Below are positions 39,224-47,946 of a stretch of DNA of 64,000 nt, piece by piece. The notes under the pieces were generated by a model. The model did not search any database. It worked only from the letters and a program-made list of their open reading frames with translations, and was not told the DNA's origin. The stretch is from Gammaproteobacteria bacterium (GTDB lineage Bacteria; Pseudomonadota; Gammaproteobacteria; Burkholderiales; Burkholderiaceae_C), in the NCBI GenBank assembly GCA_018815325.1, contig JAHIYE010000020.1:186001-250000 (forward strand), given 5' to 3'. The first letter of the stretch is position 1, and the number at the start of each line of letters is the position of its first letter. A program made the position numbers and the translations under genes.

Positions 39224-40285
39224 GTGAAGAGTTTTGTCTATAACGGTCAGCCCTCGCGTGTGGTGTTTGGTGCGGGATCGCTTTCTCACCTCGTGCGTGA
39301 GATCGAAGCCATGGGAGCCCACAAGGCGCTGGTGCTGTGCACACCAGAGCAAAAGGACTCTGCCCGCATGGTGGCTGACCTGCTGGGCAGTCGCGCCGCA
39401 GGTGTGTTTGACCGTGCCGTGATGCATGTGCCGATAGAGACCGCACGTGAAGCACGCGAGGTGGCGCGTCAGTTGGACGCCGATTGTGCTGTCGCCATTG
39501 GAGGAGGTTCCACTACCGGCTTGGGCAAAGCCATTGCGCTTGACTCAGGTTTGCCCATCCTCGCGATTCCCACCACCTATGCGGGTTCGGAGATGACGCC
39601 GATTTATGGCATTACCGAGGCCGGCCTCAAGAAAACCGGCAAGGACGTCCGCGTGCTGCCCCACACCGTGATCTATGACCCCCTGCTTACGCTCTCGCTA
39701 CCCATAGGGATGAGTGTCACCAGCGGCATCAACGCCATCGCGCATGCGGCCGAAGGCCTCTATGCCACCGACAGCAACCCCATCATGGATTTGATGGCAG
39801 AAGAAGGCATAGCTGCCTTAGGCCGGGCGTTGCCTGCTATTAAAAAAAGAGCGGATAACGTCGAGGCCCGCGCCGAGGCGCTCTACGGTGCCTGGCTTTG
39901 CGGCACGGTGCTGGGCAATGTGGGCATGGCGCTGCACCACAAGCTGTGCCATACCCTGGGCGGCAGCTTCAACCTGCCGCATGCCGAGACGCATACCGTG
40001 GTGTTGCCACACGCGCTGGCCTACAACGCTGCCGCCGCACCCGAGGCCATGCAGCGCATAGCGCGTGCACTCAAGGCGTCCAATGGACCCCAGGCCGTCT
40101 ACGACCTGGCCAAACACAATGGCGCACCCGTGGCTCTCAGGGTACTGGGCATGCAAGAGGCCGATCTGGACAAGGCCTGTGACATCGCTTTACAGAACCA
40201 GTACCCCAATCCGCGCCCGCTGGAGCGGGTGGCGATACGACAGCTGTTGCAGGATGCCTTCGAGGGCAAGCGCCCGCAGGCCTGA
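39224..40285 (+). CDS. Maleylacetate reductase (iron-containing alcohol dehydrogenase family)
   Basis: 353 residues from a GTG start with AGGAGT upstream. Family marks: FVYNGQPSRVVFGAGSL, GGGSTTGLGKAIAL, IPTTYAGSEMTPIYGIT and the histidines in NAIAHAAEG and HHKLCHTLGG. Maleylacetate reductases turn maleylacetate, the ring-cleavage product of hydroxyquinol, into beta-ketoadipate with NADH. The hydroxyquinol dioxygenase at 45720 and pcaIJF at 29.5-32.3 kb complete the route. Confidence 0.92.
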   Translation: MKSFVYNGQPSRVVFGAGSLSHLVREIEAMGAHKALVLCTPEQKDSARMVADLLGSRAAGVFDRAVMHVPIETAREAREVARQLDADCAVAIGGGSTTGLGKAIALDSGLPILAIPTTYAGSEMTPIYGITEAGLKKTGKDVRVLPHTVIYDPLLTLSLPIGMSVTSGINAIAHAAEGLYATDSNPIMDLMAEEGIAALGRALPAIKKRADNVEARAEALYGAWLCGTVLGNVGMALHHKLCHTLGGSFNLPHAETHTVVLPHALAYNAAAAPEAMQRIARALKASNGPQAVYDLAKHNGAPVALRVLGMQEADLDKACDIALQNQYPNPRPLERVAIRQLLQDAFEGKRPQA

Positions 40286-40364
40286 ACCCAGACGATTCCC
40301 GCCGCGCAAGGTTTTCATCGCGCGACCACACCACCCGCTTCATATCACCCCGAGGAGAACTGCC

Positions 40365-41372
40365 ATGTTTCGTACCCGACTTGCCGCTGCGCTGGCCCTG
40401 GGCGCCTTGCTGCTGCCAGGCTGCAGCACCACACCACAACCCCAGGCGATACCGACCACCCTGCGCGTGATGGTGTTCCCGGGTTCGAGCAATCTGCCAT
40501 TGCTCGCGGCAATCGAGAAGGGTTATTTCACCCAGCGCGGCCTGACCATCGAGGTGATGAATACGCCCAACTCCGATGTACTGCGCGCGGGCTTGCCGGC
40601 CGGGAAGTTCGAAATTGCGCATGCGGCGGTGGACAACGCCATCGCCATGGTGGAGGTGGCGAAGAACGACGCCATCATCGTGATGGGCGGCGACGCGGGC
40701 ATGAACGAGTTCATGGTGCGGTCTGATGTACGTTCGTTTGACGATATTCGCGGCAAGGTGCTCGCGGTGGATGCACCCAACACAGCCTATGCGCTGGTGG
40801 CCAAGAAAATTCTCAAGAACAAGGGCCTGCTGGAAGGACGCGACTACACGGTCAAGGCCGTGGGAGGCACCGCCCAACGCTCCATGGCCATGGCCAGGAG
40901 CCCTGAGCTGGCTGCCGGCATGGTGAATCCTCCGTTCTCGTTCACCGTGCGCGATCTGGGACTCAAGAGCCTGGGTCGTGCCACCGATCTTGCCGGGCCC
41001 TACCAGGCCACCGGTGCCTTTGTGATGCGTGACTGGGCCAGGCAGAATGCGGGCGCGCTGGAGCGCTACATCAGCGCCTATATTGAGGGTGCTCGCTATG
41101 CCATGAACCCGGTGAACCGTGACGAGATGGTCAAGCTGCTGGAGGCACGCTTCAAACTCGAGCCCAACGTGTCAGCACCGAGCTACGATGCCTTGATGAC
41201 GCCAGGCTTTGGCCTGAGCGCCGATGCACGCTTCAATATGGACGGTTTTCGCAACGTACTGGCCATGCGTGCCGAGATGGAGGGGCAGTGGGGTGGCATG
41301 GCGCCTGCGCCCGACAAGTACATCGATTTGAACTACTACGATCGCGCACAGGCATGGGCTGGCAGGCGGTGA
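40365..41372 (+). CDS. NMT1/SsuA-like lipoprotein, paralogue of the product at 36733
   Basis: 335 residues with a signal peptide ending in lipobox LPGC (Cys21) after AGGAG and ATG at 40365. The mature part has the same motifs as its paralogue: SSNLPLLAAIEKGYFTQRGL, AHAAVDNAIAMVEV, MGGDAGMNEF and VDAPNTAYALVAKKILK. This is a membrane-anchored binding protein, probably for a substrate of the region, but no ABC permease or ATPase lies here. The pair may act as an outside and an inside binder. Confidence 0.82.
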   Translation: MFRTRLAAALALGALLLPGCSTTPQPQAIPTTLRVMVFPGSSNLPLLAAIEKGYFTQRGLTIEVMNTPNSDVLRAGLPAGKFEIAHAAVDNAIAMVEVAKNDAIIVMGGDAGMNEFMVRSDVRSFDDIRGKVLAVDAPNTAYALVAKKILKNKGLLEGRDYTVKAVGGTAQRSMAMARSPELAAGMVNPPFSFTVRDLGLKSLGRATDLAGPYQATGAFVMRDWARQNAGALERYISAYIEGARYAMNPVNRDEMVKLLEARFKLEPNVSAPSYDALMTPGFGLSADARFNMDGFRNVLAMRAEMEGQWGGMAPAPDKYIDLNYYDRAQAWAGRR

Positions 41373-41433
41373 GTTTCTGACTGCAGCCTGACCATCTGAC
41401 TGAGGGAGGGTGACTGGCAAATTCGGGGTAATT

Positions 41434-41455
41434 CATATACCATGCAGGGTATATG
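41434..41455. promoter_or_regulatory. Operator-like palindrome upstream of the DUF4395 gene
   Basis: CATATACC-N6-GGTATATG is a perfect inverted repeat with 8-base arms, about 80 bases before the DUF4395 start codon. Its TATACC/GGTATA arms equal those near the CsoR-like repressor gene at 13.9 kb. Confidence 0.6.
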
Positions 41456-41535
41456 CAAGGTTCTCGATGAGCTGGGCAATTGGGGTGAACCATGACGCGC
41501 TGGCTCACGCAGACCTCATCGGAAAGAGGAGAGAC

Positions 41536-42249
41536 ATGTCATTCAATATTTCATCCATCACAGACGTCTTCAAGCATCTCTGGTTCAGGGATTCTGCCGA
41601 TGACACGATCTGGATCAACGACACGGCTGTGCGTATTCGTGCGGGGATTCTGTTGGCCATTCCGCTCTACATGGGCCTGACGCTGTTCAACGCCATCTAT
41701 GGCTCTCATTGGATCGTGACAGGCAATGCCATCCGGGATACTTTCGACACGGATTTTGACGGGCACATTCTCTACAGCGTCGAAGCGATCCGGCGCACGC
41801 TGGAATACTCGACGCAGACGTATGTGCTCTGGTATGGCTTGTTTGAAATGCTGTCGGGCATGTTCCGCTTTACTTCCAGGCTGTCGCCAACCATCCTGAT
41901 CAGCAGCTTTCTGGCCAAACGCCTTGAGCCTGTCTGGAAGCCCCTGACGCCCAAGCGCTTTGCCTGGACCATTGGGGCGAGTTTCATTACGGTGTGTCTG
42001 ATTTTCTTCAATCCGGAAGTTTTTGCCGGTTGGGTGAACAGCTTGTTTGGAACACAGTTGTTGCCGACCACCAGTAACTACATGCCCAGATGGATTCCGC
42101 TGGTGCTGGTCTGGGTCTGTTTTGGCTTCATGTGGATGGAAACCGTGCTCGGATTCTGTGCGGGCTGCAAGGTCCATTCGCTGTTCGTGCGCATGGGCTT
42201 GTTGCAGGAAGAGTGCGAGGCCTGCAACAACCTCAGTTGGGGAAAATGA
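41536..42249 (+). CDS. DUF4395-like integral membrane protein
   Basis: 237 residues with about four membrane segments. INDTAVRIRAGILLAIPLY, TPKRFAWTIGASFITV and the end METVLGFCAGCKVHSL match the DUF4395 pattern, a family often seen with sulfur-transfer proteins. Extra cysteines lie in the C-terminal tail (ECEACNN). The ATG at 41536 follows AGAGGAGAG; upstream in-frame starts would add an unlikely leader. A methyltransferase gene follows after 16 bases. Function unknown. Confidence 0.75.
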   Translation: MSFNISSITDVFKHLWFRDSADDTIWINDTAVRIRAGILLAIPLYMGLTLFNAIYGSHWIVTGNAIRDTFDTDFDGHILYSVEAIRRTLEYSTQTYVLWYGLFEMLSGMFRFTSRLSPTILISSFLAKRLEPVWKPLTPKRFAWTIGASFITVCLIFFNPEVFAGWVNSLFGTQLLPTTSNYMPRWIPLVLVWVCFGFMWMETVLGFCAGCKVHSLFVRMGLLQEECEACNNLSWGK

Positions 42250-42265
42250 GAGACTGTCACCCATC

Positions 42266-42901
42266 ATGAATACGTCAACATCGCCCGCCTTTCCCGACGC
42301 CGCCAAGACCTGGAACAGCCGCTTCGCGACCGGGGACTATATTTTTGGGACCGAGCCGAATGCCTGGTTGCGCGAACATGCTGCCGTGTGGTCAGCCGGG
42401 CAGCGTGTGCTTTGTGTAGCCGACGGTGAAGGGCGCAACAGTGTCTGGCTGGCGCGCCAGGGTTTGCAGGTGGATGCGTTTGACATTGCCGAGCTGGGTG
42501 TCGCCAAGGCACGCAAGCTCGCAGCGAGCAAGGGTGTGCAGGTGAACTATGTCGTGAGCGACTGCGACAGCTATGCCTGGCCGCAAGGCGTGTACGACGG
42601 TGTGGTGGTGATCTTTGTGCAGTTTGCCGATCCGGCCATGCGCGAGCGCATGTTCACCCACATCAAGCACAGCCTCAAGCCCGGTGGCACCATGGTGCTG
42701 CAGGGTTACACGCCCAGGCAACTGGAGTACAAAACCGGCGGCCCGCCACAGGTCTCACACCTGTACACAACTGACATGTTGCGCCAGGCGTTTGCCGATT
42801 TAGACGTGCTTGAGTTGCGTGACTACGAGGCCGAACTCAGCGAAGGTGACCGGCATACCGGTATGTCTGCCCTGATTGGCTTGGTGGCCCGCAAGCCCTG
42901 A
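42266..42901 (+). CDS. Class I SAM-dependent methyltransferase (TehB-like)
   Basis: 211 residues. WNSRFATGDYIFGTEPNAWL opens the family signature; the SAM motif reads VLCVADGEGRNSVWLAR, and SDCDSYAWP follows. It is a cytosolic enzyme of the TehB/thiopurine-methyltransferase-like group that methylates small molecules, often thiols or metalloid anions. It follows the DUF4395 gene by 16 bases behind the operator-like palindrome, so a sulfur-compound substrate is an attractive but unproven idea. Confidence 0.83.
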   Translation: MNTSTSPAFPDAAKTWNSRFATGDYIFGTEPNAWLREHAAVWSAGQRVLCVADGEGRNSVWLARQGLQVDAFDIAELGVAKARKLAASKGVQVNYVVSDCDSYAWPQGVYDGVVVIFVQFADPAMRERMFTHIKHSLKPGGTMVLQGYTPRQLEYKTGGPPQVSHLYTTDMLRQAFADLDVLELRDYEAELSEGDRHTGMSALIGLVARKP

Positions 42902-42936
42902 CAAGCCATTGCCGTTAACGGGATAGATGGATGCGG

Positions 42937-44607
42937 CTAGGACCGGGCAGTTGCCAGGCCAGTGACGTGTGCCAGTGTATTTTCGGCATGACGTGCGTCA
43001 CTGCCACGCCAGGCCACGATCTGGTCCGGCCGGATCAGCACCAGGGGAGCCTCGTACAAGGCCAGCAACTCGGCTGATGCATGGTGCACTACCGTCAAGC
43101 CGATACCCAGCTTCCGGGCGCCTGTTTCAAACGCAGAACTGTCGTGCACGCCAGGTCCGAGCACCAGCAATGTCCATTCGAAGCCAAAACTGTCGAACAG
43201 GGAGCGGCCATCATCCAGCCAGGCATGCGGTGGGCGCCCGCCGGGGCAGGCGGTGGGCTGGTACGTGTTCGGCGCATCAAGCGGCGGCGTAGTGCCATCG
43301 GCCACGATGATGGGTGAGCCGTCGTAACGTCCGCCAAAGGTGATGCCAGGGATGTTGAACTCGCGTCGCACATGGCCATTGAGGTATTCCGACGCAGCAG
43401 CACGGGCCTGCTCGCCCGCCGCCGTGTCATCGGCCAGTTCGGGTGCAGCTTCGAACAAGCCGATCGAATCCGCCAACTGGCGTGCATAGCTGGTGTTGCG
43501 CATGGCAAGCGGCTTGCGTTCCAGTTCGTAGCTGTCGAGCAGTGTGGAGGGGGCCTGGCCCTTGAGCACGGCGGCGAGCTTCCAGCCCAGGTTCACCGCG
43601 TCTTCCACGGCAGTGTTGTAGCCCAGTCCACCCGTGGGGGTGAACAGGTGCACGGCGTCGCCGCCCAGAAAAATGCGGCCCCGCTGGAAGTGCTCGGCCA
43701 CCAGGGCATGCCCTGCGGTCCAGGTAGCCATGGAGAGGATGTCGATCGAGATGTCCAGCCCTGAAGCCTGGGCAAACAGGCGGCGTGCATCGTCCTCGGT
43801 CAGGGCCTCGGTCTCTTCGTCGCTGCCCATCTGTACATGAAATGCAAACTCACCTTTGCCATCCACCGACATGATGAAAGCGCGCAGCGCCGGGTTCACC
43901 ATCACATACATCCAGGCCCGGTCATTGGGGTTCTGCGCATAAAAAGCCGGCGCGCGAAGATAGACCGCGAGCATGCGGCCCCCCATGAACTTGCGCTTGA
44001 AACCTGTGGCGCCTTCCCACGCGATGCCGAGCTGGTTGCGAACCTGGCTGCGGGCACCATCAGCTGCCATGAGGTAGCGGGCCTGCACCGCCACCGGTGT
44101 GCCGCCATCGACCGCCTGCACCGTGGCCTCAATGCCTGCGCCGGTGTCCTTGAAGGAGCTGAGTTGCCAGCCATAGCGCAGGTCAACCGAGGGCAACTGC
44201 TGGGCATGCTGGCGCAGCGTTACCTCCACATATTTTTGCGAAATGCGGTGCGGCAGCTCGGCCGCGCTCCAGGAGCCGCTCATGTTCTTGATCAGTTGAG
44301 GTGCGGCCGCTGCCGTGGGCAGGCGCAGGCGGGCCAACTCGTGACCGGCAAAACGTGTGAGGTAGGCGATGTCGGTCGGGTGGTCGGGCGGCAAGCCCTG
44401 GGCACGGATCTCATGCGCAAAGCCAAGACGGCGGAAGTGCTCCATGGTGCGTGCTTGCGTGGCATTGGCCTGCGGGTTGAAGGCGGTGCCCGGCTTGGCA
44501 TCCACGACCAGGCAGGCAATGCCACGGCGACCCAGTTCGTTCGCCAGCATGAGGCCACAGGGGCCGCCGCCAGCAACCAGCACATCGATGTTGATAGAGG
44601 CTGCCAC
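42937..44607 (-). CDS. FAD-dependent aromatic monooxygenase (PheA/TfdB/MhpA type)
   Basis: About 556 residues. Rossmann motif VLVAGGGPCGLMLANELG at the N-terminus, NAD(P)H/FAD motif AADGARSQVRNQLG and FLGGDAVHLFTPTGGLGYN for ribityl binding; a thioredoxin-like C-terminal domain follows. Family members ortho-hydroxylate phenols. Here it probably makes hydroxyquinol from a dihydroxybenzene such as resorcinol. I prefer the GTG at 44607, just after the regulator gene's stop; a GTG at 44634 would overlap it. Read together with the LysR gene. Confidence 0.88.
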   Translation of the reverse strand: MAASINIDVLVAGGGPCGLMLANELGRRGIACLVVDAKPGTAFNPQANATQARTMEHFRRLGFAHEIRAQGLPPDHPTDIAYLTRFAGHELARLRLPTAAAAPQLIKNMSGSWSAAELPHRISQKYVEVTLRQHAQQLPSVDLRYGWQLSSFKDTGAGIEATVQAVDGGTPVAVQARYLMAADGARSQVRNQLGIAWEGATGFKRKFMGGRMLAVYLRAPAFYAQNPNDRAWMYVMVNPALRAFIMSVDGKGEFAFHVQMGSDEETEALTEDDARRLFAQASGLDISIDILSMATWTAGHALVAEHFQRGRIFLGGDAVHLFTPTGGLGYNTAVEDAVNLGWKLAAVLKGQAPSTLLDSYELERKPLAMRNTSYARQLADSIGLFEAAPELADDTAAGEQARAAASEYLNGHVRREFNIPGITFGGRYDGSPIIVADGTTPPLDAPNTYQPTACPGGRPPHAWLDDGRSLFDSFGFEWTLLVLGPGVHDSSAFETGARKLGIGLTVVHHASAELLALYEAPLVLIRPDQIVAWRGSDARHAENTLAHVTGLATARS

Positions 44608-44609
44608 GC

Positions 44610-45536
44610 TCAGACCCCGAAGCGGCTGGTCCACTTTTTCTCGTAATTCATCTTGGCGAAGTGCTCGGCAATGAAGTCAATGAAGGTGCGCACCTTGGCC
44701 GACAGATGCTTGCGGCTGGGGTAGGCCAGGTTGATGGTCAGGCGGGGCAGCTCCCACGCGTCAAGCACGGGCACCAGGCGGCCGGCCACGATGTCGTCGT
44801 AAAGAATATAGGTGGGCTGCACGAGAATGCCCATGCCGTCGAGCGCGGCGGCGCGCAGGATCTGGCCGTCGTTGGACTCCAGCAGGCCCTTGACCGACAG
44901 GGTCGTGGTCTGGCCCTCGCGTGTGAAGCGCAATTCGTCGGGGTGGTTGGCGTGCAGGTAGATCAGCAGATGGTGCTGGTGCAGGTCTTCCAATGTCTTG
45001 GGAAAGCCGTGCCGGGCCAGGTAGCGTGGTGAGGCGGCGAGGATACGGCGTGTTTCGCCCAGACGGCGGATCGTGATGTTGGAGTCGGGCTCGTACTCGC
45101 GCGTGCGGATGGCCACATCGATGTTGTTGTCGATGATGTCCATGTAGCGGTTGGCGGCCTCCAAATGCACCGTGACATTGGGGTAGCGCTGGGTGTATTC
45201 GCGCAGCAGCGGCGCCACATGGTGCATCGAGAACGAAAGCGAGGCCGAGATGCGCAGCATGCCGGTGGGATTGAGCGTGGAGGCATTGACGGTGCTCTCG
45301 GCGTCCTTGAGCTCGGCCAGGATGCTTTTGGCCCGGTTGTAGAACTCCTGCCCGGTGTCGGTGAGGAACAGGCGGCGCGTGTTGCGTTCCACCAGCCGGG
45401 CAGCCAGACGGTCCTCCAGCGATGACAGGTGGCGGCTGGCGGCTGCATTGGACAGATTGAGGGCTTCTGCCGCACGGCTCATGCTGCCGGTTTCGGCCAC
45501 CTGCACAAACAGTTCAATCTCGGTCCAACGATCCAA
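44610..45536 (-). CDS. LysR-family regulator
   Basis: 308 residues with helix-turn-helix (AEALNLSNAAASRHLSSLED) and a substrate-binding domain of the CrgA/DsdC-like group. It starts 184 bases from the divergent dioxygenase gene and is read together with the monooxygenase gene, so it probably controls both. Effector unknown; aromatic ring compounds or their cleavage products are likely from context. Confidence 0.87.
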   Translation of the reverse strand: MDRWTEIELFVQVAETGSMSRAAEALNLSNAAASRHLSSLEDRLAARLVERNTRRLFLTDTGQEFYNRAKSILAELKDAESTVNASTLNPTGMLRISASLSFSMHHVAPLLREYTQRYPNVTVHLEAANRYMDIIDNNIDVAIRTREYEPDSNITIRRLGETRRILAASPRYLARHGFPKTLEDLHQHHLLIYLHANHPDELRFTREGQTTTLSVKGLLESNDGQILRAAALDGMGILVQPTYILYDDIVAGRLVPVLDAWELPRLTINLAYPSRKHLSAKVRTFIDFIAEHFAKMNYEKKWTSRFGV

Positions 45537-45674
45537 TCAACGCTCCTGAGGGGCACACAGCGATCAGCTGCTTCCAGAAGGAAGTCAGCCCAGTCAAGCC
45601 TTGTTTGACATTGGCCTATTATTTCCACTGTGCGAAAAAGAGATTTACAACAAAGCTCTATCGCGAATTGTCGT

Positions 45675-45689
45675 GGACTTTTAAAGTCC
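45675..45689. promoter_or_regulatory. Perfect palindrome before the dioxygenase gene
   Basis: GGACTTT-T-AAAGTCC is a perfect 15-base dyad ending 30 bases before the ATG at 45720. It may be an operator, but it does not fit a LysR T-N11-A site. Confidence 0.4.
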
Positions 45690-45719
45690 GTATCACAGAG
45701 CAAACCCTCAGGAACGCCC

Positions 45720-46550
45720 ATGCGCAATCTCAATCAGGACACCATCACCCAGGCCGTCATCGCCCGTTTTGCCAGCACGCCCGATCCACGCCTCAAGGAG
45801 ATCATGACCAGTCTCGTGCAGCACCTGCATGCGTTCGCGCGCGAGGTCAAGCTGACCGAAGAGGAGTGGATGAAAGGCATCCAGTTCCTGACGGCGACGG
45901 GTCAGATGTGCGATGAAAAGCGCCAGGAGTTCATCCTGCTCAGCGACACACTCGGCCTGTCCATGCTCACAGTGGCGATGAACAACGACAAACCCACGGG
46001 CTGCACCGAGCCCACCGTGTTCGGCCCCTTCTTTCTGGAGGATGCCCCCGAGTACCAGTTGGGTGATGATGTGGCCAACGGCGCCACGGGCGAGCCCTGC
46101 CTGGTGAGCGGTACGGTCAAGAGCCTTGACGGCAAACCCATCCCCAATGCATTGATCAACGTCTGGCAGGCCGATGCCGATGGCAATTACGATGTGCAGT
46201 ATTCCCACCTGGCGCATCCGCAGGCACGGGGCATCCTGCATGCCGACGAGCAGGGGCGTTTTCACTTCAAGACCATCCTGGCCGAGGCCTATCCGATTCC
46301 CAGTGACGGCCCGGTCGGCGCGATGCTCAAGGCCACCAACAACCACCCGTGGCGACCGGCGCACCTGCACTTCATGATTGATGCGCCAGGTTACGAGCGC
46401 CTCATCACCCACGTGTTCCGTGACCATGACCAGTACCTTGACTCCGACGTGGTGTTTGGCGTGCGCTCGACGCTGATCGCTGACTGGGTCAAGGAGGCTG
46501 ACGGCACCTACAGCCTGAAATACGACTTTGTGCTCAACCCGGTGGTCTGA
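45720..46550 (+). CDS. Hydroxyquinol 1,2-dioxygenase (intradiol)
   Basis: 276 residues with an N-terminal dioxygenase helical domain and catalytic core. The iron ligands are two tyrosines and two histidines, expected in GNYDVQY, AYPIPSDGPVG and WRPAHLHFM. The YPIPSDGPVG form and THVFRDHDQYLDSDVVFG are typical of hydroxyquinol dioxygenases rather than catechol ones. It cleaves 1,2,4-trihydroxybenzene to maleylacetate, which the reductase at 39224 takes further. AGGAA precedes the ATG. Confidence 0.92.
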   Translation: MRNLNQDTITQAVIARFASTPDPRLKEIMTSLVQHLHAFAREVKLTEEEWMKGIQFLTATGQMCDEKRQEFILLSDTLGLSMLTVAMNNDKPTGCTEPTVFGPFFLEDAPEYQLGDDVANGATGEPCLVSGTVKSLDGKPIPNALINVWQADADGNYDVQYSHLAHPQARGILHADEQGRFHFKTILAEAYPIPSDGPVGAMLKATNNHPWRPAHLHFMIDAPGYERLITHVFRDHDQYLDSDVVFGVRSTLIADWVKEADGTYSLKYDFVLNPVV

Positions 46551-46568
46551 CGCATTGGCAGCACAGTC

Positions 46569-46874
46569 ATGATTTACACCTTCATCCTCATCGACAAGCC
46601 TGACCACGCTGACTTGCGTCAGCGCGTGCGGCCCGAGCACAAGGCCTACCTCGCGGCAGTGGCTGACCGCATGGCATTTGCCGGTCCCTTCACCAAGGAC
46701 GACGGGCAGACCATGCTGGGCAGCCTGCTGGCGATCGATTTCGATTCGCGTGACGCAGCCCATGCCTGGCTGGCCAATGAACCCTTTACCCAGGCGGGCC
46801 TGTATGCCAGCACCACGATTCATGCCTTTGTGAACCTGTGGCCGCAAAAGGCCGGTTTTCCGCCAACGGCCTGA
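46569..46874 (+). CDS. YciI-family protein
   Basis: 101 residues with Asp9 in FILIDKP, RPEHKAYL and AGPFTKDDG, the conserved dyad and turn motifs of YciI proteins. A member, TftG, dehalogenates 5-chlorohydroxyquinol next to a hydroxyquinol dioxygenase in 2,4,5-T degraders. The gene here follows the dioxygenase by 18 bases, so a similar elimination role is possible, but other YciI functions are unknown. Confidence 0.85.
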   Translation: MIYTFILIDKPDHADLRQRVRPEHKAYLAAVADRMAFAGPFTKDDGQTMLGSLLAIDFDSRDAAHAWLANEPFTQAGLYASTTIHAFVNLWPQKAGFPPTA

Positions 46875-46893
46875 TGCCGTGCAGGACCTCGGC

Positions 46894-47208
46894 ATGATCA
46901 GGCACATCGTGATGTGGAACATCCGTGGTGACACGCCAGCGGAGAAGGCGCGTGGCATCGAGTTGCTGCAACGCAGCTTTGCGAGTTTGCGCGGGCGCAT
47001 ACCTGGCATGCTGCATCTGGAGATTGGTGTGGATTCGAGCCGCATCGACTATGCCTGCGACGTGGTGCTGTATTCAGAATTTGAAAACCAGGCGGCACTC
47101 GACGCCTACGCCACACACCCCGAGCACCTGCGCGTGAAAGCCGAACTGAGTGATCTGCGCACGGCCCGCCATCAGGTGGACTACACGGTGTCTGGCCTAA
47201 ACCCATGA
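46894..47208 (+). CDS. Dabb-family (stress-responsive alpha/beta barrel) protein
   Basis: 104 residues: MIRHIVMWNIR and the later YDVVLYSEF-like core with DAYATHPEHLRV are typical of Dabb dimers, found in olivetolic acid cyclase and in many aromatic gene clusters. It may catalyse or assist a small ring or keto rearrangement. It lies 19 bases after YciI; an in-frame GTG at 46879 is possible as start. Function unknown. Confidence 0.84.
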   Translation: MIRHIVMWNIRGDTPAEKARGIELLQRSFASLRGRIPGMLHLEIGVDSSRIDYACDVVLYSEFENQAALDAYATHPEHLRVKAELSDLRTARHQVDYTVSGLNP

Positions 47209-47228
47209 TGTGATTCAGGAGACAAGAG

Positions 47229-47846
47229 ATGAACGACGACATGAAAGAAGAGTTGCTGATCCGGCAGATGGTGGAGCGCTGGGCAGTCTGGCGTGATGCC
47301 GGTGACTGGGAGCGTTTTGCCACCGTCTGGCACCCCGAGGGGGTGATGATGGCCACCTGGTTTCAGGGGCCGTTCGCGGATTTCATCCGGGTGACGCAGG
47401 AGGGCTGGGCCAAGGGGGTGAGCATCCTGCACTTTCTGGGCGGCTCTGCTGTCGAGGTGGCGGGCGACCGTGCCATTGCGCAGACCAAGATGACGATTTC
47501 GCAGCGTGGCATGGTCGAGGGTGCTGAGGGCCCTGTGCTGTGTGATGTGGTGTGCACAGGCCGCTTTTATGACTTCGTGATCCGACACAACGGCGCGTGG
47601 AAGCTGCTGCACCGCCAGCCGATCTACGAGAAGGACCGCATCGATCCCGTGGACTCCTCGGCCCGGCTCAAGCTCGATGCCCAGGCACTGTCCACCTTCC
47701 CCGAAGGTTACCGCCACCTGGCTTACATCCAGACGCGCATTGGCTACACCGTGAAGATGGACATGCCCATGCTCAAGGGCCCGGTCGTCGAAGAGTTGTA
47801 CCGCCGTGGCGCACGCTGGCTGGCGGGCGGCGTACTCGAGTGCTGA
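47229..47846 (+). CDS. SnoaL/NTF2-like protein
   Basis: 205 residues with an N-terminal NTF2-like domain: LLIRQMVERWAVWRDAGDWERF and CTGRFYDFVIRHNGAWKLLHRQ. Such domains include hydratases, dehydratases and small-subunit relatives of ring-hydroxylating enzymes. It follows Dabb by 20 bases with AGGAG before the ATG. It belongs to the dioxygenase-YciI-Dabb operon; its reaction is not known. Confidence 0.83.
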   Translation: MNDDMKEELLIRQMVERWAVWRDAGDWERFATVWHPEGVMMATWFQGPFADFIRVTQEGWAKGVSILHFLGGSAVEVAGDRAIAQTKMTISQRGMVEGAEGPVLCDVVCTGRFYDFVIRHNGAWKLLHRQPIYEKDRIDPVDSSARLKLDAQALSTFPEGYRHLAYIQTRIGYTVKMDMPMLKGPVVEELYRRGARWLAGGVLEC

Positions 47847-47946
47847 AGCGACCCAGGTACAGCACAGACACGGTACGGCACTTGAGAGGCAGCGCAGACT
47901 GCCCAAGCCATCAGGGTGGAGATCACTCGCATCAACAGGAGACGAC

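Noticed and set aside
39820-39860. TAGC and CTATTAAAAAAA stretch looking like another dispersed repeat copy
   Set aside because: It lacks the GGGC...GCCAA end and lies within the conserved maleylacetate reductase frame.
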